Assembly: GCF_900112065.1 (NCBI RefSeq)
Contig: NZ_FOKE01000013.1
Span: 124,001-188,000, forward strand
Length of the DNA stretch: 64,000 bases
Source: Cohnella sp. OV330
GTDB taxonomy: Bacteria; Bacillota; Bacilli; Paenibacillales; Paenibacillaceae
Direction of reading: 5' to 3'
In this document: in pieces, positions 10,815-19,354 of the stretch
How positions within the stretch are numbered: the stretch's first letter is position 1
How the letters are laid out: each line of letters begins with the position of its first letter
Position numbers and translations under genes: made by a program
Notes under the pieces: model-generated
Seen by the model: only the letters and a program-made list of their open reading frames with translations
What the model was told of the DNA's origin: nothing
The model's database searches: none

Positions 10815-12905
10815 TTACTTCGAGATCAATCCCTGCTTTAGCAGGTTCGACGCGATGACCGCCGCCATCTCGCGGGTCACCTTGGCCTTCGGATCGAACG
10901 CGGTGCCGGAGGTGCCCTTCAGCAGTCCCTTGTCGTAGACTGCGCGAACCGAAGCCAACGCATAGCCGGAGATCTGGCCTTGATCGGAAAATGAAGTCTT
11001 CGATCCCGTGCCGTCAAGCTTGAAGGCGCGGGCCAATACGACCGCCAGATCCTGGCGGGAGATCGCCTCGTTCGGCTTGAACGAAGTCGCCGTGACGCCG
11101 CCGATCAGTCCCTTGGACTTCGCGGTCATGACCGCATCGAAGTACCAGACGCCCGGCGCAACGTCGGCGAACGACTGCTTGGCGCCGGCGGCCGGCGTCT
11201 CGCCGAGCAGACGAAGGATCAGCGCGGCGAACTGAACGCGGGTCAGCTGCTGCTTCGGCGCGAATCTCAGCTCCGTCGTGCTTACGCCTTGGAGCCAGCC
11301 GGCCGCATATGCTTCGCTGACAGCGTCGCTAGCCCAGGTAGCGATGTCCGCAGCGTCGGCGAACGACTCGCCGCCTGCCTGACCTGCGCCAACGGCTACC
11401 GTGCCCGAATACTTAAGCACGAGCGGCGCGGCGCCTGCGCGGTATCCCGTCACGGTGTAAGCAAGCTCTCCTGCGGACAGCCCTTTGAAGGTTGCCGTGC
11501 CGTTCGCGTCCGTCGTCGCCGTTTGGCCGCCGATCGCGACCTGCACGCCTGCCGCCGGTCCCGTCACTTCCTTAAAGCTGCTGTCGTAATAGGTGTATTG
11601 CACGTTCACTGCCGTAGCGCCGCCCGCCGCGGCTTTTGCCGTGACGGACTTTACGAGGCCGCTGTCCGAGCCGGACAGATACAGGTACAGCTCGTCTCCC
11701 GCCTGCAGGCGGAATTTCTCAAGCGAGGCGTCGATCGGCGCATAGGCGCCGCCGCGCTTGACCGCGTACAGCCAGTAGACGCTCTGGTCGCCCTTGGCGT
11801 CGCCGATCGCGGACAGGAACTTGCCGTATTGCGGATCGTCCGTATAGCCGAGCTTCAGCTTGTTGCGGTCCGCGATCTCGACGAGAGCGTCCCACGCATA
11901 TACCGCCTGCGTAGCGCTCAGCGCGGCAAGCGGACCGTTCAGTCCTTCGATGGCGACGCCCGTCGCGACCCACTGGCTGGCAGCGTTGACGTACACCGAA
12001 CGGTGCGATGTGCCGAACAGCCCGTACGCGGCCAACGCGCGCAGCGCCTGCTCGGTGGCGAACGCCTTGTCCGACGCGGCGTCGGACAGCTGGTGCTTGA
12101 AGCCGCCGTCCGTATTTTTGAACGCCAGCAGGCGCTGGACCAGGTTCGATCCGTCCTTGGCGAACTTCGCGTCCGCCGGATCGATGCCGTAGGCGGCGAG
12201 GCCGACGATCGTCTGCGCGATCGCCTCGCTGTTGTCGCCCCCGAGATTGGCGGCCAGCCAAGCGACGGCCTTGTCCGCCGCGGCTGCAACCTCGGGGCGG
12301 TCCTTGTACTTGCCCAGGGCGCTGAGCGCCATGCCGTACAGATCCGGTACCGTGGAGCCGTCGATGCCGGAGACGATGGCCGCGATCAGATTGCCGCGCG
12401 TCCACGCGGTGCCGGCAGGCAGCTCGTAGTTGCCCGAATCGAGCGCGAGCAGCACGAAAATGTCGGCATACACGTTGGCGAAGGACGGATAGCTCGCCAG
12501 CTTCGCGATCAAGTCGTGGCCGCCGATGCTGCGGGCGTCCAAGCCGACCGCGTTCGCGACCAGCGCGAAGCGCGCCAGCGCCGTCGGATCCGGCGAAGCC
12601 TTCGCCCACTCGGTCTCTACGCCGGCAGCCAGCTTCGCTGCATAATCGGCAGGTACCGCTTGTCCCGCGCGCGCGAAGCTGAAGGCCAGCCAGTCCGAAG
12701 AGACCCCGCCGTTCGCGTTGACGTAGCCGATCGCGGCTTGAATGTCCGCCTGCACGTTGACGGAAGCGGCCGCGGCGACCGTCGTGGCGCTGGCGCCCTC
12801 CGCGTAGCTCTTGCCCGCAGGCAGCGCAGCCGACAGCCCGGCGACCGCGAGCGATACCGACAGCGCAAGCGATGCCAGCGATTTGAAACGTTTGAAGCCC
12901 AACAT
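10815..12905 (-). CDS. Secreted SLH-anchored transcobalamin-like protein under B12 riboswitch control
   Basis: The 696-residue product starts with a Sec signal peptide (FKRFKSLASLALSVSLAVAG, cleavage near the ALP/AGKSYA region). Residues about 50-350 are alanine-rich helical repeats of the alpha/alpha-toroid type (for example AIAQTIVGLAAYGIDP and TDGGFKHQ), as in prenyltransferase-like and transcobalamin folds. Around 370-410 a short segment (SVYWLYAVKRGG, then LQAGDELYLYLSG) resembles the DUF4430 domain that caps cobalamin in intrinsic factor/transcobalamin. A carboxypeptidase-regulatory-like beta domain (about 425-505) and three SLH repeats (about 515-695) follow; the latter would hold it on the cell-wall polymer. 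AAGGGG lies 9 nt before the ATG. With the cobalamin riboswitch in its leader, an extracellular cobalamin-capturing role is a strong inference; binding itself is not shown. Confidence 0.85.
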   Translation of the reverse strand: MLGFKRFKSLASLALSVSLAVAGLSAALPAGKSYAEGASATTVAAAASVNVQADIQAAIGYVNANGGVSSDWLAFSFARAGQAVPADYAAKLAAGVETEWAKASPDPTALARFALVANAVGLDARSIGGHDLIAKLASYPSFANVYADIFVLLALDSGNYELPAGTAWTRGNLIAAIVSGIDGSTVPDLYGMALSALGKYKDRPEVAAAADKAVAWLAANLGGDNSEAIAQTIVGLAAYGIDPADAKFAKDGSNLVQRLLAFKNTDGGFKHQLSDAASDKAFATEQALRALAAYGLFGTSHRSVYVNAASQWVATGVAIEGLNGPLAALSATQAVYAWDALVEIADRNKLKLGYTDDPQYGKFLSAIGDAKGDQSVYWLYAVKRGGAYAPIDASLEKFRLQAGDELYLYLSGSDSGLVKSVTAKAAAGGATAVNVQYTYYDSSFKEVTGPAAGVQVAIGGQTATTDANGTATFKGLSAGELAYTVTGYRAGAAPLVLKYSGTVAVGAGQAGGESFADAADIATWASDAVSEAYAAGWLQGVSTTELRFAPKQQLTRVQFAALILRLLGETPAAGAKQSFADVAPGVWYFDAVMTAKSKGLIGGVTATSFKPNEAISRQDLAVVLARAFKLDGTGSKTSFSDQGQISGYALASVRAVYDKGLLKGTSGTAFDPKAKVTREMAAVIASNLLKQGLISK

Positions 12906-12972
12906 GAGTCATACCCCTTTTCCCGAAAAAAATGATGAGTCCTCTTGACCCGCGCCGCTCGTCCGTACCGCA

Positions 12973-13002
12973 TTAAAAAACCACTCCGCAAGGGAGTGGT
13001 TC
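12973..13002 (-). terminator. Riboswitch-controlled intrinsic terminator
   Basis: On the minus strand ACCACTCC-CTTGC-GGAGTGGT is followed directly by six T residues. It lies in the leader between the cobalamin riboswitch and the SLH gene start, so it is the expected OFF switch when B12 is bound. Confidence 0.9.
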
Positions 13003-13103
13003 AAGATCGCAGCATGACGCCGCGCCACAGGTCGCGTCCGCCGGAGGGCGGCTTAGCTGGCACAGCCGGTCCCGCCGCTCACTCCGCGAAGCGGGCGGGA
13101 TAC

Positions 13104-13279
13104 AGTCGTATCGAGGCAGGTCTCCTGGCTCTGCTTCATCGCGACTCCGACGCCTTCCCATTCGGCTGAACAGTGGCATCGCTCGGAGCGCTCGGCATAT
13201 ACAGTGGCGGGACCGCGCCGGACTCTCACCGGACTTCCCTATTAAGCGGCATGGCAGCATGCGCGCGCCTGGTACGAGG
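13104..13279 (-). ncRNA. Cobalamin (AdoCbl/B12) riboswitch
   Basis: Read on the minus strand, the leader carries the B12 box AGCCAGGAGACCTGCC (13115-13130) and the other class hallmarks: GGGAAGTCCGGTGAGAGTCC followed by CGGCGCGGTCCCGCCACTGT. A closing P1 helix can form between 13273-13277 and 13106-13110 (TCGTA/TACGA). Downstream lies a terminator hairpin (12973-13002) and then the SLH/transcobalamin-like gene, so B12 should repress transcription of that gene. Confidence 0.95.
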
Positions 13280-13408
13280 ATATGCAGTTATGCCCTAATG
13301 ATAGCGGGTCGTCCGACCTTTGTCTATGAAAAGGGTCGCACATCGTCGGAGAAATCCGCTTCAGTACGCAGCACCCGCCCGGAAATCCTATATGCCTGAC
13401 TCGGAGCC

Positions 13409-13446
13409 TTGACTCGCGACCTCGTTGTAGCTATTATGGTTACAAC
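13409..13446 (+). promoter_or_regulatory. Promoter with overlapping operator dyad for the QorB-like gene
   Basis: TTGACT (13409-13414) and TATTAT (13432-13437) are exactly 17 nt apart. An inverted repeat GTTGTA (13424-13429) / TACAAC (13441-13446) brackets the -10 box, the arrangement expected for a repressor such as an HxlR-type QorR. No cognate regulator is adjacent. Confidence 0.7.
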
Positions 13447-13524
13447 GGATGCCGACGCATTCCCCATCTTCGCACGCCAAGGCGTCGATGCTATCCAATA
13501 CGACTCCCAGGAGGTTCATTTTTT

Positions 13525-14385
13525 ATGAAAATACTAGTTACCGGCGCAACGGGCCATCTCGGCTCCCTTGTCGTAAAGACGCTGCTCGACCGCGTATCCG
13601 CGGAGCAGATCGCCGTGAGCGTTCGCGACCCGCAGAAAGCGGCTGCGCTGGCCGAGCGCGGCGTGGACGTTCGGCACGGCGACTTCGAAGATCCGGCTTC
13701 GCTTGCGCAAGCTTTCGCTGGCATCGATCGCCTGTTGATCGTCTCGACCGACGGAGACACGGAAACCCGTATTCGCCAGCACGCGAACGCCGTGGAGGCG
13801 GCCCGCAACGCCGGCGTCGGCTTCATCGCCTATACCAGCGCTCCGAATGCCCAAGAGAGCGAGCTGTTCCTGGCGGAAGTACACCGCGAGACGGAAAACG
13901 CGATTCGCGCGACGGGCATCCCGTATGCCTTTTTACGCAATAATTGGTACATCGAAAACGAGGCCGGCGCGATCCAGGGCATCGTCGCGGGCGCCCCGCT
14001 CGTCACGTCCGCCGGGGACGGCAAAGTCGGCTGGGCTGCGCGCGGCGACTATGCCGAGGCGGCTGCAGCCGTGCTCGCCGGCGCCGGGCACGAGAATAAG
14101 GTGTACGAGCTCGGCGGACCGCTGCGTACGTACGCGGAGCTGGCTGGCGCGGTATCCGAAGCGCTCGGGCGCGAGGTTCCTTTTCAGCAGGTCGACGACG
14201 ACACTTACGTCGGCATTATGAAGAGCGCCGGCGTGCCGGAATTCGCCCTGCCGATCGTCACCGCGATCCAGCAGGCGATTCGCGCAGGCACGCTCGCCGT
14301 GGAGAGCGGCGATCTGGAAAAGTTGCTCGGGCGTCCGGCGACGCCGTTGACGAAGGCGGTCGCGGAGATCGCGGGCGTGCAATAA
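13525..14385 (+). CDS. NmrA/QorB-like NAD(P)H-dependent SDR oxidoreductase
   Basis: A 286-residue atypical short-chain dehydrogenase of the quinone-reductase-2 (QorB) type. The nucleotide-binding motif TGATGHLG starts at residue 6; residues near 80-120 show VSTDGDTETRIRQHANAVEA and IAYTSAP, and the family segment PYAFLRNNWYIEN follows near 135. AGGAGG lies about 8 nt before the ATG. It is a single-gene unit bounded by its own promoter and a strong terminator. Likely role is reduction of quinones or electrophiles; the substrate is not readable from sequence. Confidence 0.88.
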   Translation: MKILVTGATGHLGSLVVKTLLDRVSAEQIAVSVRDPQKAAALAERGVDVRHGDFEDPASLAQAFAGIDRLLIVSTDGDTETRIRQHANAVEAARNAGVGFIAYTSAPNAQESELFLAEVHRETENAIRATGIPYAFLRNNWYIENEAGAIQGIVAGAPLVTSAGDGKVGWAARGDYAEAAAAVLAGAGHENKVYELGGPLRTYAELAGAVSEALGREVPFQQVDDDTYVGIMKSAGVPEFALPIVTAIQQAIRAGTLAVESGDLEKLLGRPATPLTKAVAEIAGVQ

Positions 14386-14392
14386 ACGATTA

Positions 14393-14444
14393 GCCGGCCG
14401 ATAACGGCGCCTAGCGCGCCGTTACCGGCCGGTTTTCCTTTTAT
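14393..14444 (+). terminator. Rho-independent terminator after the QorB-like gene
   Basis: CCGGCCG plus TAACGGCGC form a long near-perfect stem around a short loop, followed by TTTTCCTTTT. Confidence 0.9.
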
Positions 14445-14459
14445 AGGGGATGCCAGGCA

Positions 14460-15194
14460 TTAAGACGACGGCGCCTCCAAGTATAAATGCGCGAGCGCAA
14501 CCGCCTCGTCCGGATCCATGCTCCAGATGCTGATGCAGGTCACGATCTCTTTTTCGGCTTCCTTGTGATAGAGCATCATCTGCCACCTTCCCTTCTGCAG
14601 ATTCATCAGAATCGCGAGATCGTCGCCGAAGCCCTTTATAAACTTGGAGCCGTGCGGATATTCCGAGTTAAACGTCTGGTTCGGCTTCTTCTTCAAGGAC
14701 ACGGTATAGCTGCTGTCGAAGGCTTGTCTCACGACGGCGCGCCTGCCTTGGGGATCGAGCAAGAAGGTCCAATATTCGGCGTTGCCCGGATCCATTCCGG
14801 TGGATCGAACCTCTGTCCAGCCGGCCGGCAAGACCGGGATTCGAATCGGGATCGGGGCCTTTCTTCTGGTTTCCTGCAAAGATAGTGGTGGATACCCCTC
14901 TAATAAACGCTTACCGTCGAACGCTTCCAGCGGCGTCAGCATATCCGTCAGATCGTCTTTCTTATCGCTAAAAGAGACGGTCGTGTTAGACCAGTTAGTC
15001 ATGCCTTGGTAGACCGCCGTGCACGCCCCTGCCAATAGCGCCGCGAGCAGAGGAAGCGCCACGAGCCAATAGCGCCGAAGAGGCCTGCGCGTACGGCTAT
15101 CCGCCCGCATCCAGAGCTGGTCGAAGGAGGCGATCGGTTTTTCCGATGCGAGCGCTTCATGAATCACCCGTCGATACTTCGAGACATCACTCAT
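14460..15194 (-). CDS. Putative anti-sigma factor, single-pass membrane protein
   Basis: The 244-residue product has a cytoplasmic N-terminus of about 45 residues, one hydrophobic segment (LVALPLLAALLAGACTAVYQG, about residues 43-62) and an extracellular remainder with no domain I recognise. The start ATG at 15194 has GGAG 11 nt upstream and overlaps the end of the sigma gene by 8 nt. Overlap with an ECF sigma gene and the topology make an anti-sigma role likely, but no zinc-binding HxxxCxxC motif is present, so this rests mainly on context. Confidence 0.65.
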   Translation of the reverse strand: MSDVSKYRRVIHEALASEKPIASFDQLWMRADSRTRRPLRRYWLVALPLLAALLAGACTAVYQGMTNWSNTTVSFSDKKDDLTDMLTPLEAFDGKRLLEGYPPLSLQETRRKAPIPIRIPVLPAGWTEVRSTGMDPGNAEYWTFLLDPQGRRAVVRQAFDSSYTVSLKKKPNQTFNSEYPHGSKFIKGFGDDLAILMNLQKGRWQMMLYHKEAEKEIVTCISIWSMDPDEAVALAHLYLEAPSS

Positions 15195-15726
15195 GGGTAC
15201 CATCACTCCCGTATGCGAAATAACGATCCTTCTTTGGCAATCGCGCCCTCAGGTTGTTCAGCGCCGCATGCAGCCTGGATTTGCAGGTTCCGAGCGGTAT
15301 ACCCAGCAAGTCGGCCGTCTCCTGAAGCGTCATCTCCGCATAAAAATGGAGCGTCACGACCTCCCTCGTCTTGAGCGACAGCCCTAAAACCTCGGTCCAT
15401 AACTCCTGATCGCGCTCGTCCGACAGGACGATGGCTTCGATCGAATCCGGGTCCGCTCGTTCGGGCGGTTGACCGATCAAGTAGAGCCAGCGGCTTTTTC
15501 GCTGCGCGTTGCGCGTCAGATTGACCGCGATCCGGGACAGCCACGGCCGCGCCGAGCCGGTGCGCTGCGGATCAAAGCTGCCGTATTTGCGAAAGGCTTG
15601 CATAAAAACGTCTTGGGTAATGTCCTCCGCCAGCGATCTGGATTTCGTCAGCATCAGCACGAGACGGTAGATATAAACGGCGTTCTCTTCGTAAAGCCGC
15701 TGCGCTTCCGCTTTAGCGATCTCCAT
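15187..15726 (-). CDS. ECF-type RNA polymerase sigma factor
   Basis: A 179-residue sigma-70-family regulator. Region 2 is visible as LTKSRSLAEDITQDVFMQAFRKY (about 30-55) and region 4 as LSLKTREVVTLHFYAEMTLQETADLLGIPLGTCKSRLHAALNNLR (about 115-160), which contains the -35-recognition helix. The ATG at 15726 follows GGAGGAGAGGGG; a longer frame upstream has no better site. Translationally linked to the membrane protein that follows. The target regulon is unknown; no obvious autoregulatory AAC-type -35 was identified. Confidence 0.92.
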   Translation of the reverse strand: MEIAKAEAQRLYEENAVYIYRLVLMLTKSRSLAEDITQDVFMQAFRKYGSFDPQRTGSARPWLSRIAVNLTRNAQRKSRWLYLIGQPPERADPDSIEAIVLSDERDQELWTEVLGLSLKTREVVTLHFYAEMTLQETADLLGIPLGTCKSRLHAALNNLRARLPKKDRYFAYGSDGTHE

Positions 15727-15803
15727 TCCGCCCCTCTCCTCCCTTCCAAGCGTATCGCAACTTATACACTCCAACTTGGAAAAGAGTTCGGTTCGCCGCC
15801 GCC

Positions 15804-16685
15804 CTACTCCGCGAGTTCATCCCGCAACGCAGCGTACAGCTTCGCCCCCGCCGGCGTAAGCGGCGACTCCGATGCTCTGCTGAGCAGGCCGCATGCCATA
15901 TCGACGGCCGTTCCCTCGATCGGACGAGAGGCGACGCCGGACGGAGGCTCGTCCGCCAACACGCGGGGAACAAGGGCGACCCCAAGCCCCATCGCGACAT
16001 AGGAAGCGAGGGCGGTCATGCTGCCGATCTCCATCGTCTCCGCCGCCGGCGCGGCGCCCCCGGCCAGCAAGAGCTCGAGCTTGCGGCGATAGGGACAATT
16101 CGAGGCCGTGACGAGCAGCCTATGGGCGGCGAGTTCCTCCAGCCGGACAACCGCCTGCGATGCCAATGGATGGTCGGCAGGCAGGAGCGCGGCGAAGGGC
16201 TCGCGGTACAGCTGCTCGAAGTGCAGGCCCTCCGCATGCTCCGGCATGGCGCAGAGCGCCAGGTCGAGTTCTCCTTTAAGCAGCCGCTCGCTCAAGACCG
16301 GCGTACTTGCGGACTCGATGGAGACTCGAATCTTCGGATAGCGTTCCGCGAAGCGCCTCAGCAGCGCCGGCAGCCGGCAGCTGACGGCGGGCTCCGTCGC
16401 GCCGAGCCTGACCTCCCCCGCTTCCCCATTGCGCATCTCCGTCAGCGACCGCCGCAGACGGTCCATATCCTGCAGGAGCGGCAGGCTCCGCTCCCTGAGC
16501 AATCTGCCTTCCTCGGTCAGCCGAAGCCCGCCGGTACGTTCGAACAGAACGACGCCGAGGTCTTCCTCCAACCGCTGAATCTGCATCGTTACCGTGGACT
16601 GGGCGTAATTCAGCTCCTCGGCCGCGAGGCGGAAGCTTCCGAGCGCCGCGATCCGGTGAAAGGCGCGAAGCGATTTGGGATCCAT
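15804..16685 (-). CDS. LysR-family transcriptional regulator
   Basis: A 293-residue protein with the N-terminal winged helix-turn-helix (residues 1-60: LRAFHRIAALGSFRLAAEELNYAQSTVTMQIQRLE) and a LysR substrate-binding domain (about 88-290). GGAG lies 9 nt before the ATG at 16685; the ATG at 16694 is too close to it. It is divergent from the frameshifted SDR gene at 16808, its probable target; the AT-rich 122 bp between them is where a T-N11-A LysR box would lie. Confidence 0.9.
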   Translation of the reverse strand: MDPKSLRAFHRIAALGSFRLAAEELNYAQSTVTMQIQRLEEDLGVVLFERTGGLRLTEEGRLLRERSLPLLQDMDRLRRSLTEMRNGEAGEVRLGATEPAVSCRLPALLRRFAERYPKIRVSIESASTPVLSERLLKGELDLALCAMPEHAEGLHFEQLYREPFAALLPADHPLASQAVVRLEELAAHRLLVTASNCPYRRKLELLLAGGAAPAAETMEIGSMTALASYVAMGLGVALVPRVLADEPPSGVASRPIEGTAVDMACGLLSRASESPLTPAGAKLYAALRDELAE

Positions 16686-16807
16686 GAGACGCATCTCCGA
16701 TCGATTTTTATGAATGAAATCTTCAATTTATTCAATTATACGAAACGCGCTACCTCTTATAAACTAAATAACGAATAGATCTCGGCAGAATAGAAGGAGG
16801 CGCAGCG

Positions 16808-17547
16808 ATGGATTTGAAAAATCGAACGGCGATCGTAACGGGAGGCGGCACGGGGATCGGAAGGGCGGTATCGCTGGAGCTGGCCGCGCTTGGCGTGTCC
16901 GTCGTCGTCAATTACTCGGATCTCGAACCGAAGCGGAAGAAACGGCCGAGGCGATCCGGGCATTCGGCGGACAGGCGATCGCCGTGCGGGCGGACGTGTC
17001 ATCGGACGCGGAGGTCAGGGCCATGTTCGGCATAGCGGACCAGACGTTCGGATCGGTGGACCTGCTCGTGAACAACGCGAGCGTCACGCGGCATATACCG
17101 CTGCAGGACCTGGAGGCGGTGACGGACGACGCATGGGACGAGCTCGTCAACACTAACGTCAAAGGGATGTTCTACTGCGCCAGAGCGGCCGCGCCGCTCA
17201 TGGTCCGCGGCGGCGGAGGCGCGATCGTGAACGTCGGCAGCATCGCCGGCAAGACCGGCCGCGGCTCCTCGCTGCCGTATGCCGTCTCCAAGGCTGCCGT
17301 CCATGGCCTGACGCTGTCGCTGGCGCATGCGCTTGCCCCGCTCGTCCGCGTGAACGCGATCGTGCCCGGCGCCGTGAGCACGCGTTGGTGGGCCGGTCGC
17401 GAAGAACAAATGCGCAAGCTCGCGCCCTCGACGCTGCTGGCCTCGATCTCGTCGCCCGAGGATATCGCCCGCGCCATCCGCTTCGCGCTGGAACAGGAGG
17501 CGATGACCGGACAGCTCGTCACCGTGGACAGCGGACAGACTCTCTGA
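16808..17547 (+). pseudogene. SDR family oxidoreductase, frameshifted
   Basis: The 5' part encodes a classic SDR start ([15 protein letters not shown], then VVNYS) and the 3' part, in another frame, the rest: [17 protein letters not shown], the catalytic Ser...Tyr-x-x-x-Lys (YAVSKAAV) and the C-terminal VTVDSGQTL. The frames join if one base is missing near 16927-16930, where GAACCGAA replaces a probable GAAgCCGAA; continuing from there reads [23 protein letters not shown]. The intact gene would give about 246 residues. It may be a real inactivating mutation or a sequencing/assembly error in a GC-rich stretch. GAAGGAGG precedes the ATG. Confidence 0.85.
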
Positions 17548-17708
17548 CCACGGGAGCTGCGCGCCTGCTCGCACCTTTTAGCATAACGTCCGGCCCGGCG
17601 CCTCCGTCTGCAGTCTGATTCTGCGCTATGCGCAAGTTGGACGACAGGGCCGAGATCGAGGTGTTAAGCTATAAGCAACCAAGCTTTGCTTATAAGGAGC
17701 GATCAATT

Positions 17709-18221
17709 ATGAAAATCCATCGCGGCACGCTGCTCGGTCCCCTCCTGCTTCTGGCCGGCCTTTTTCTGCTGTTTCGCGGCGATCTGCATTTGGGCACGGG
17801 CTCGATTTTCGCGTATTTCTGGCCTACGCTGTTCGTTCTCCCGCTGGGTATTTTCTTCCACTGGCTCTACTTCTCGGTGCTCGGCGGCAAAGGCGTCGGC
17901 GTGCTTGTCCCCGGCGGCGTCCTGCTCACGGTGTACGGCGTCTGCCAGATCGCCATGCTGCTGGACAACTGGTCGATGATGTGGCCCGGCTTTATTCTCG
18001 CCCCTGCCGTCGGCCTGTTCGAGCTGTACTGGTTCGGGGGCCGGAACAAGTGGCTGCTCATCCCGATCAACATTTTGACTTTCCTTTCGCTTCTCTTCTT
18101 CGCCATCTTCTCGATCGGCTACGTGCTCGGGAAGCTGACGGGCGGCTCCTCCATTCTGGCCATCCTGCTGATCGGGGCTGGCGCGCTCGCCCTGATGTCC
18201 CGCAGGCGGGAATCGATCTGA
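17709..18221 (+). CDS. Small multi-pass membrane protein (LiaI/LiaF-like transmembrane region)
   Basis: A 170-residue hydrophobic protein with about five transmembrane segments: LLGPLLLLAGLFLLF, FAYFWPTLFVLPLGIFFHW, GVLVPGGVLLTVYGVCQIA, WLLIPINILTFLSLLFFAIF and SSILAILLIGAGALALM, ending in the basic tail SRRRESI. The ATG at 17709 has AAGGAG about 9 nt upstream; an extended frame from 17628 has none. The topology resembles the transmembrane domain of LiaI-LiaF-type cell-envelope proteins, but no catalytic or binding motif is visible, so the function is unknown. It is followed by a regulator gene after 89 bp. Confidence 0.72.
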   Translation: MKIHRGTLLGPLLLLAGLFLLFRGDLHLGTGSIFAYFWPTLFVLPLGIFFHWLYFSVLGGKGVGVLVPGGVLLTVYGVCQIAMLLDNWSMMWPGFILAPAVGLFELYWFGGRNKWLLIPINILTFLSLLFFAIFSIGYVLGKLTGGSSILAILLIGAGALALMSRRRESI

Positions 18222-18310
18222 CCGGCAAGCCGGGGCTGTTCGCGAAGAGCACGCCAAGACAGGCGAATCCGGCATGCGGATGATAGAGTGGAGTCAGAGA
18301 GGGGATGCGC

Positions 18311-19177
18311 ATGGAGTGGCTTGAGCGAATGCGGCACGCGCTGGACCGGATGGAACGGATGGTAGAGGAGCCCTTCGACATGGCTGAGATCGCGCATGCG
18401 GCGTGCACCTCGCCCTATCATTTCCAACGGATGTTCCACATGCTGACGGGCATGACGGTCGCGGAATACATGCGCAAGCGCAAGCTGACGCTGGCGGCTC
18501 AGGAGCTCGCGATGGGCGCGGCCAAAGTGCTGGACGTGTCGCTGAAGTACGGCTACGAATCGCCGGAGTCGTTTGCGAAGGCATTCCGCAAAGCGCATGG
18601 CATCGCGCCGTCGGAGGCCAAGGCCCAAGGCGCCTCGCTTAAGGCCTACCCGCGTATTTCCTTCCACCTGTCGTTGAAGGGAGACAAGGAAATGGATTAT
18701 CGGATCGTCAAAAAAGAAGCGTTCAAGGTCGTCGGCAAAATGATCCGGGTCGGCACCGAGAACGGGGAGAACACCCGGAGAATTCCGGCTTACTGGGGAG
18801 AATGCGAGGCCGACGGGACGCTCTCCAGATTAGCGGAGATCGGCTCCGGCAACCCTTTGCTTGGCATCTGCTCGATGCCGCCTGGCGAAGAACTGCTCAC
18901 CTACTTGGTCGCGGTGGAGTGCGACGCGGAGGCGGAGACGCCGGAAGGCTGCGTCTCGTGGATGGTGCCCCAGGCCACCTGGGCGGTGTTCACCTCGGTC
19001 GGCCCCGTGACGCCTTCGATTCAGCGGCTATGGGGACGCATCTATAGCGAATGGTTCCCGTCCTGCGGCTACGAGCATGCCCCGGCACCCGAGCTGGAGG
19101 TGTACCTGGAGGGAGACACGAACGCGGAGGATTATCGCTGCGAGGTATGGATTCCCGTCGTCGCGAGTCAGGCGTAG
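18311..19177 (+). CDS. AraC/Rob-like regulator with GyrI-like ligand-binding domain
   Basis: A 288-residue protein with the DNA-binding part at the N-terminus (residues 1-110: FDMAEIAHAACTSPYHFQRMFHMLTGMT, then PESFAKAFRKAHGIAPSEAK) and a C-terminal GyrI/AraC-effector-binding domain (about 130-288: YRIVKKEAFKVVGKMIRVG ... APELEVYLEGD ... CEVWIPV). This order is that of Rob/SoxS-type multidrug-responsive activators that sense small amphipathic ligands. The ATG at 18311 is preferred over 18305 because AGAGG is 8 nt from it. No dedicated target operon is adjacent. Confidence 0.86.
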   Translation: MEWLERMRHALDRMERMVEEPFDMAEIAHAACTSPYHFQRMFHMLTGMTVAEYMRKRKLTLAAQELAMGAAKVLDVSLKYGYESPESFAKAFRKAHGIAPSEAKAQGASLKAYPRISFHLSLKGDKEMDYRIVKKEAFKVVGKMIRVGTENGENTRRIPAYWGECEADGTLSRLAEIGSGNPLLGICSMPPGEELLTYLVAVECDAEAETPEGCVSWMVPQATWAVFTSVGPVTPSIQRLWGRIYSEWFPSCGYEHAPAPELEVYLEGDTNAEDYRCEVWIPVVASQA

Positions 19178-19235
19178 CACCCTCGGATTGACAAACCCTC
19201 CCGCGCGAGCGAAGATGGATTCAAGCAAGGCAAGC

Positions 19236-19305
19236 GGACGCGAAGCACGCGCCGCCGTTAACCCCGATTTTGCGGGTTTAACGGACGGCGCGTGCTTTTT
19301 TTGCG
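19236..19305 (+). terminator. Terminator-like hairpin leader of the second Rpn copy
   Basis: GCACGCGCCGCCGTTAA pairs perfectly with its complement around CCCCGATTTTGCGGG, followed by seven T residues. It may end the Rob-like gene's transcript. The preceding bases (GCGAAGATGG and GCGAAGCACGCGCC) match the leader of the first Rpn gene at 9715-9755. A TATGGTATACT -10-like segment follows at about 19327. Confidence 0.75.
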
Positions 19306-19354
19306 TCCTCCAAGCGCTCAAAAGGCTATGGTATACTGAGGGGAGAACGGGAAC

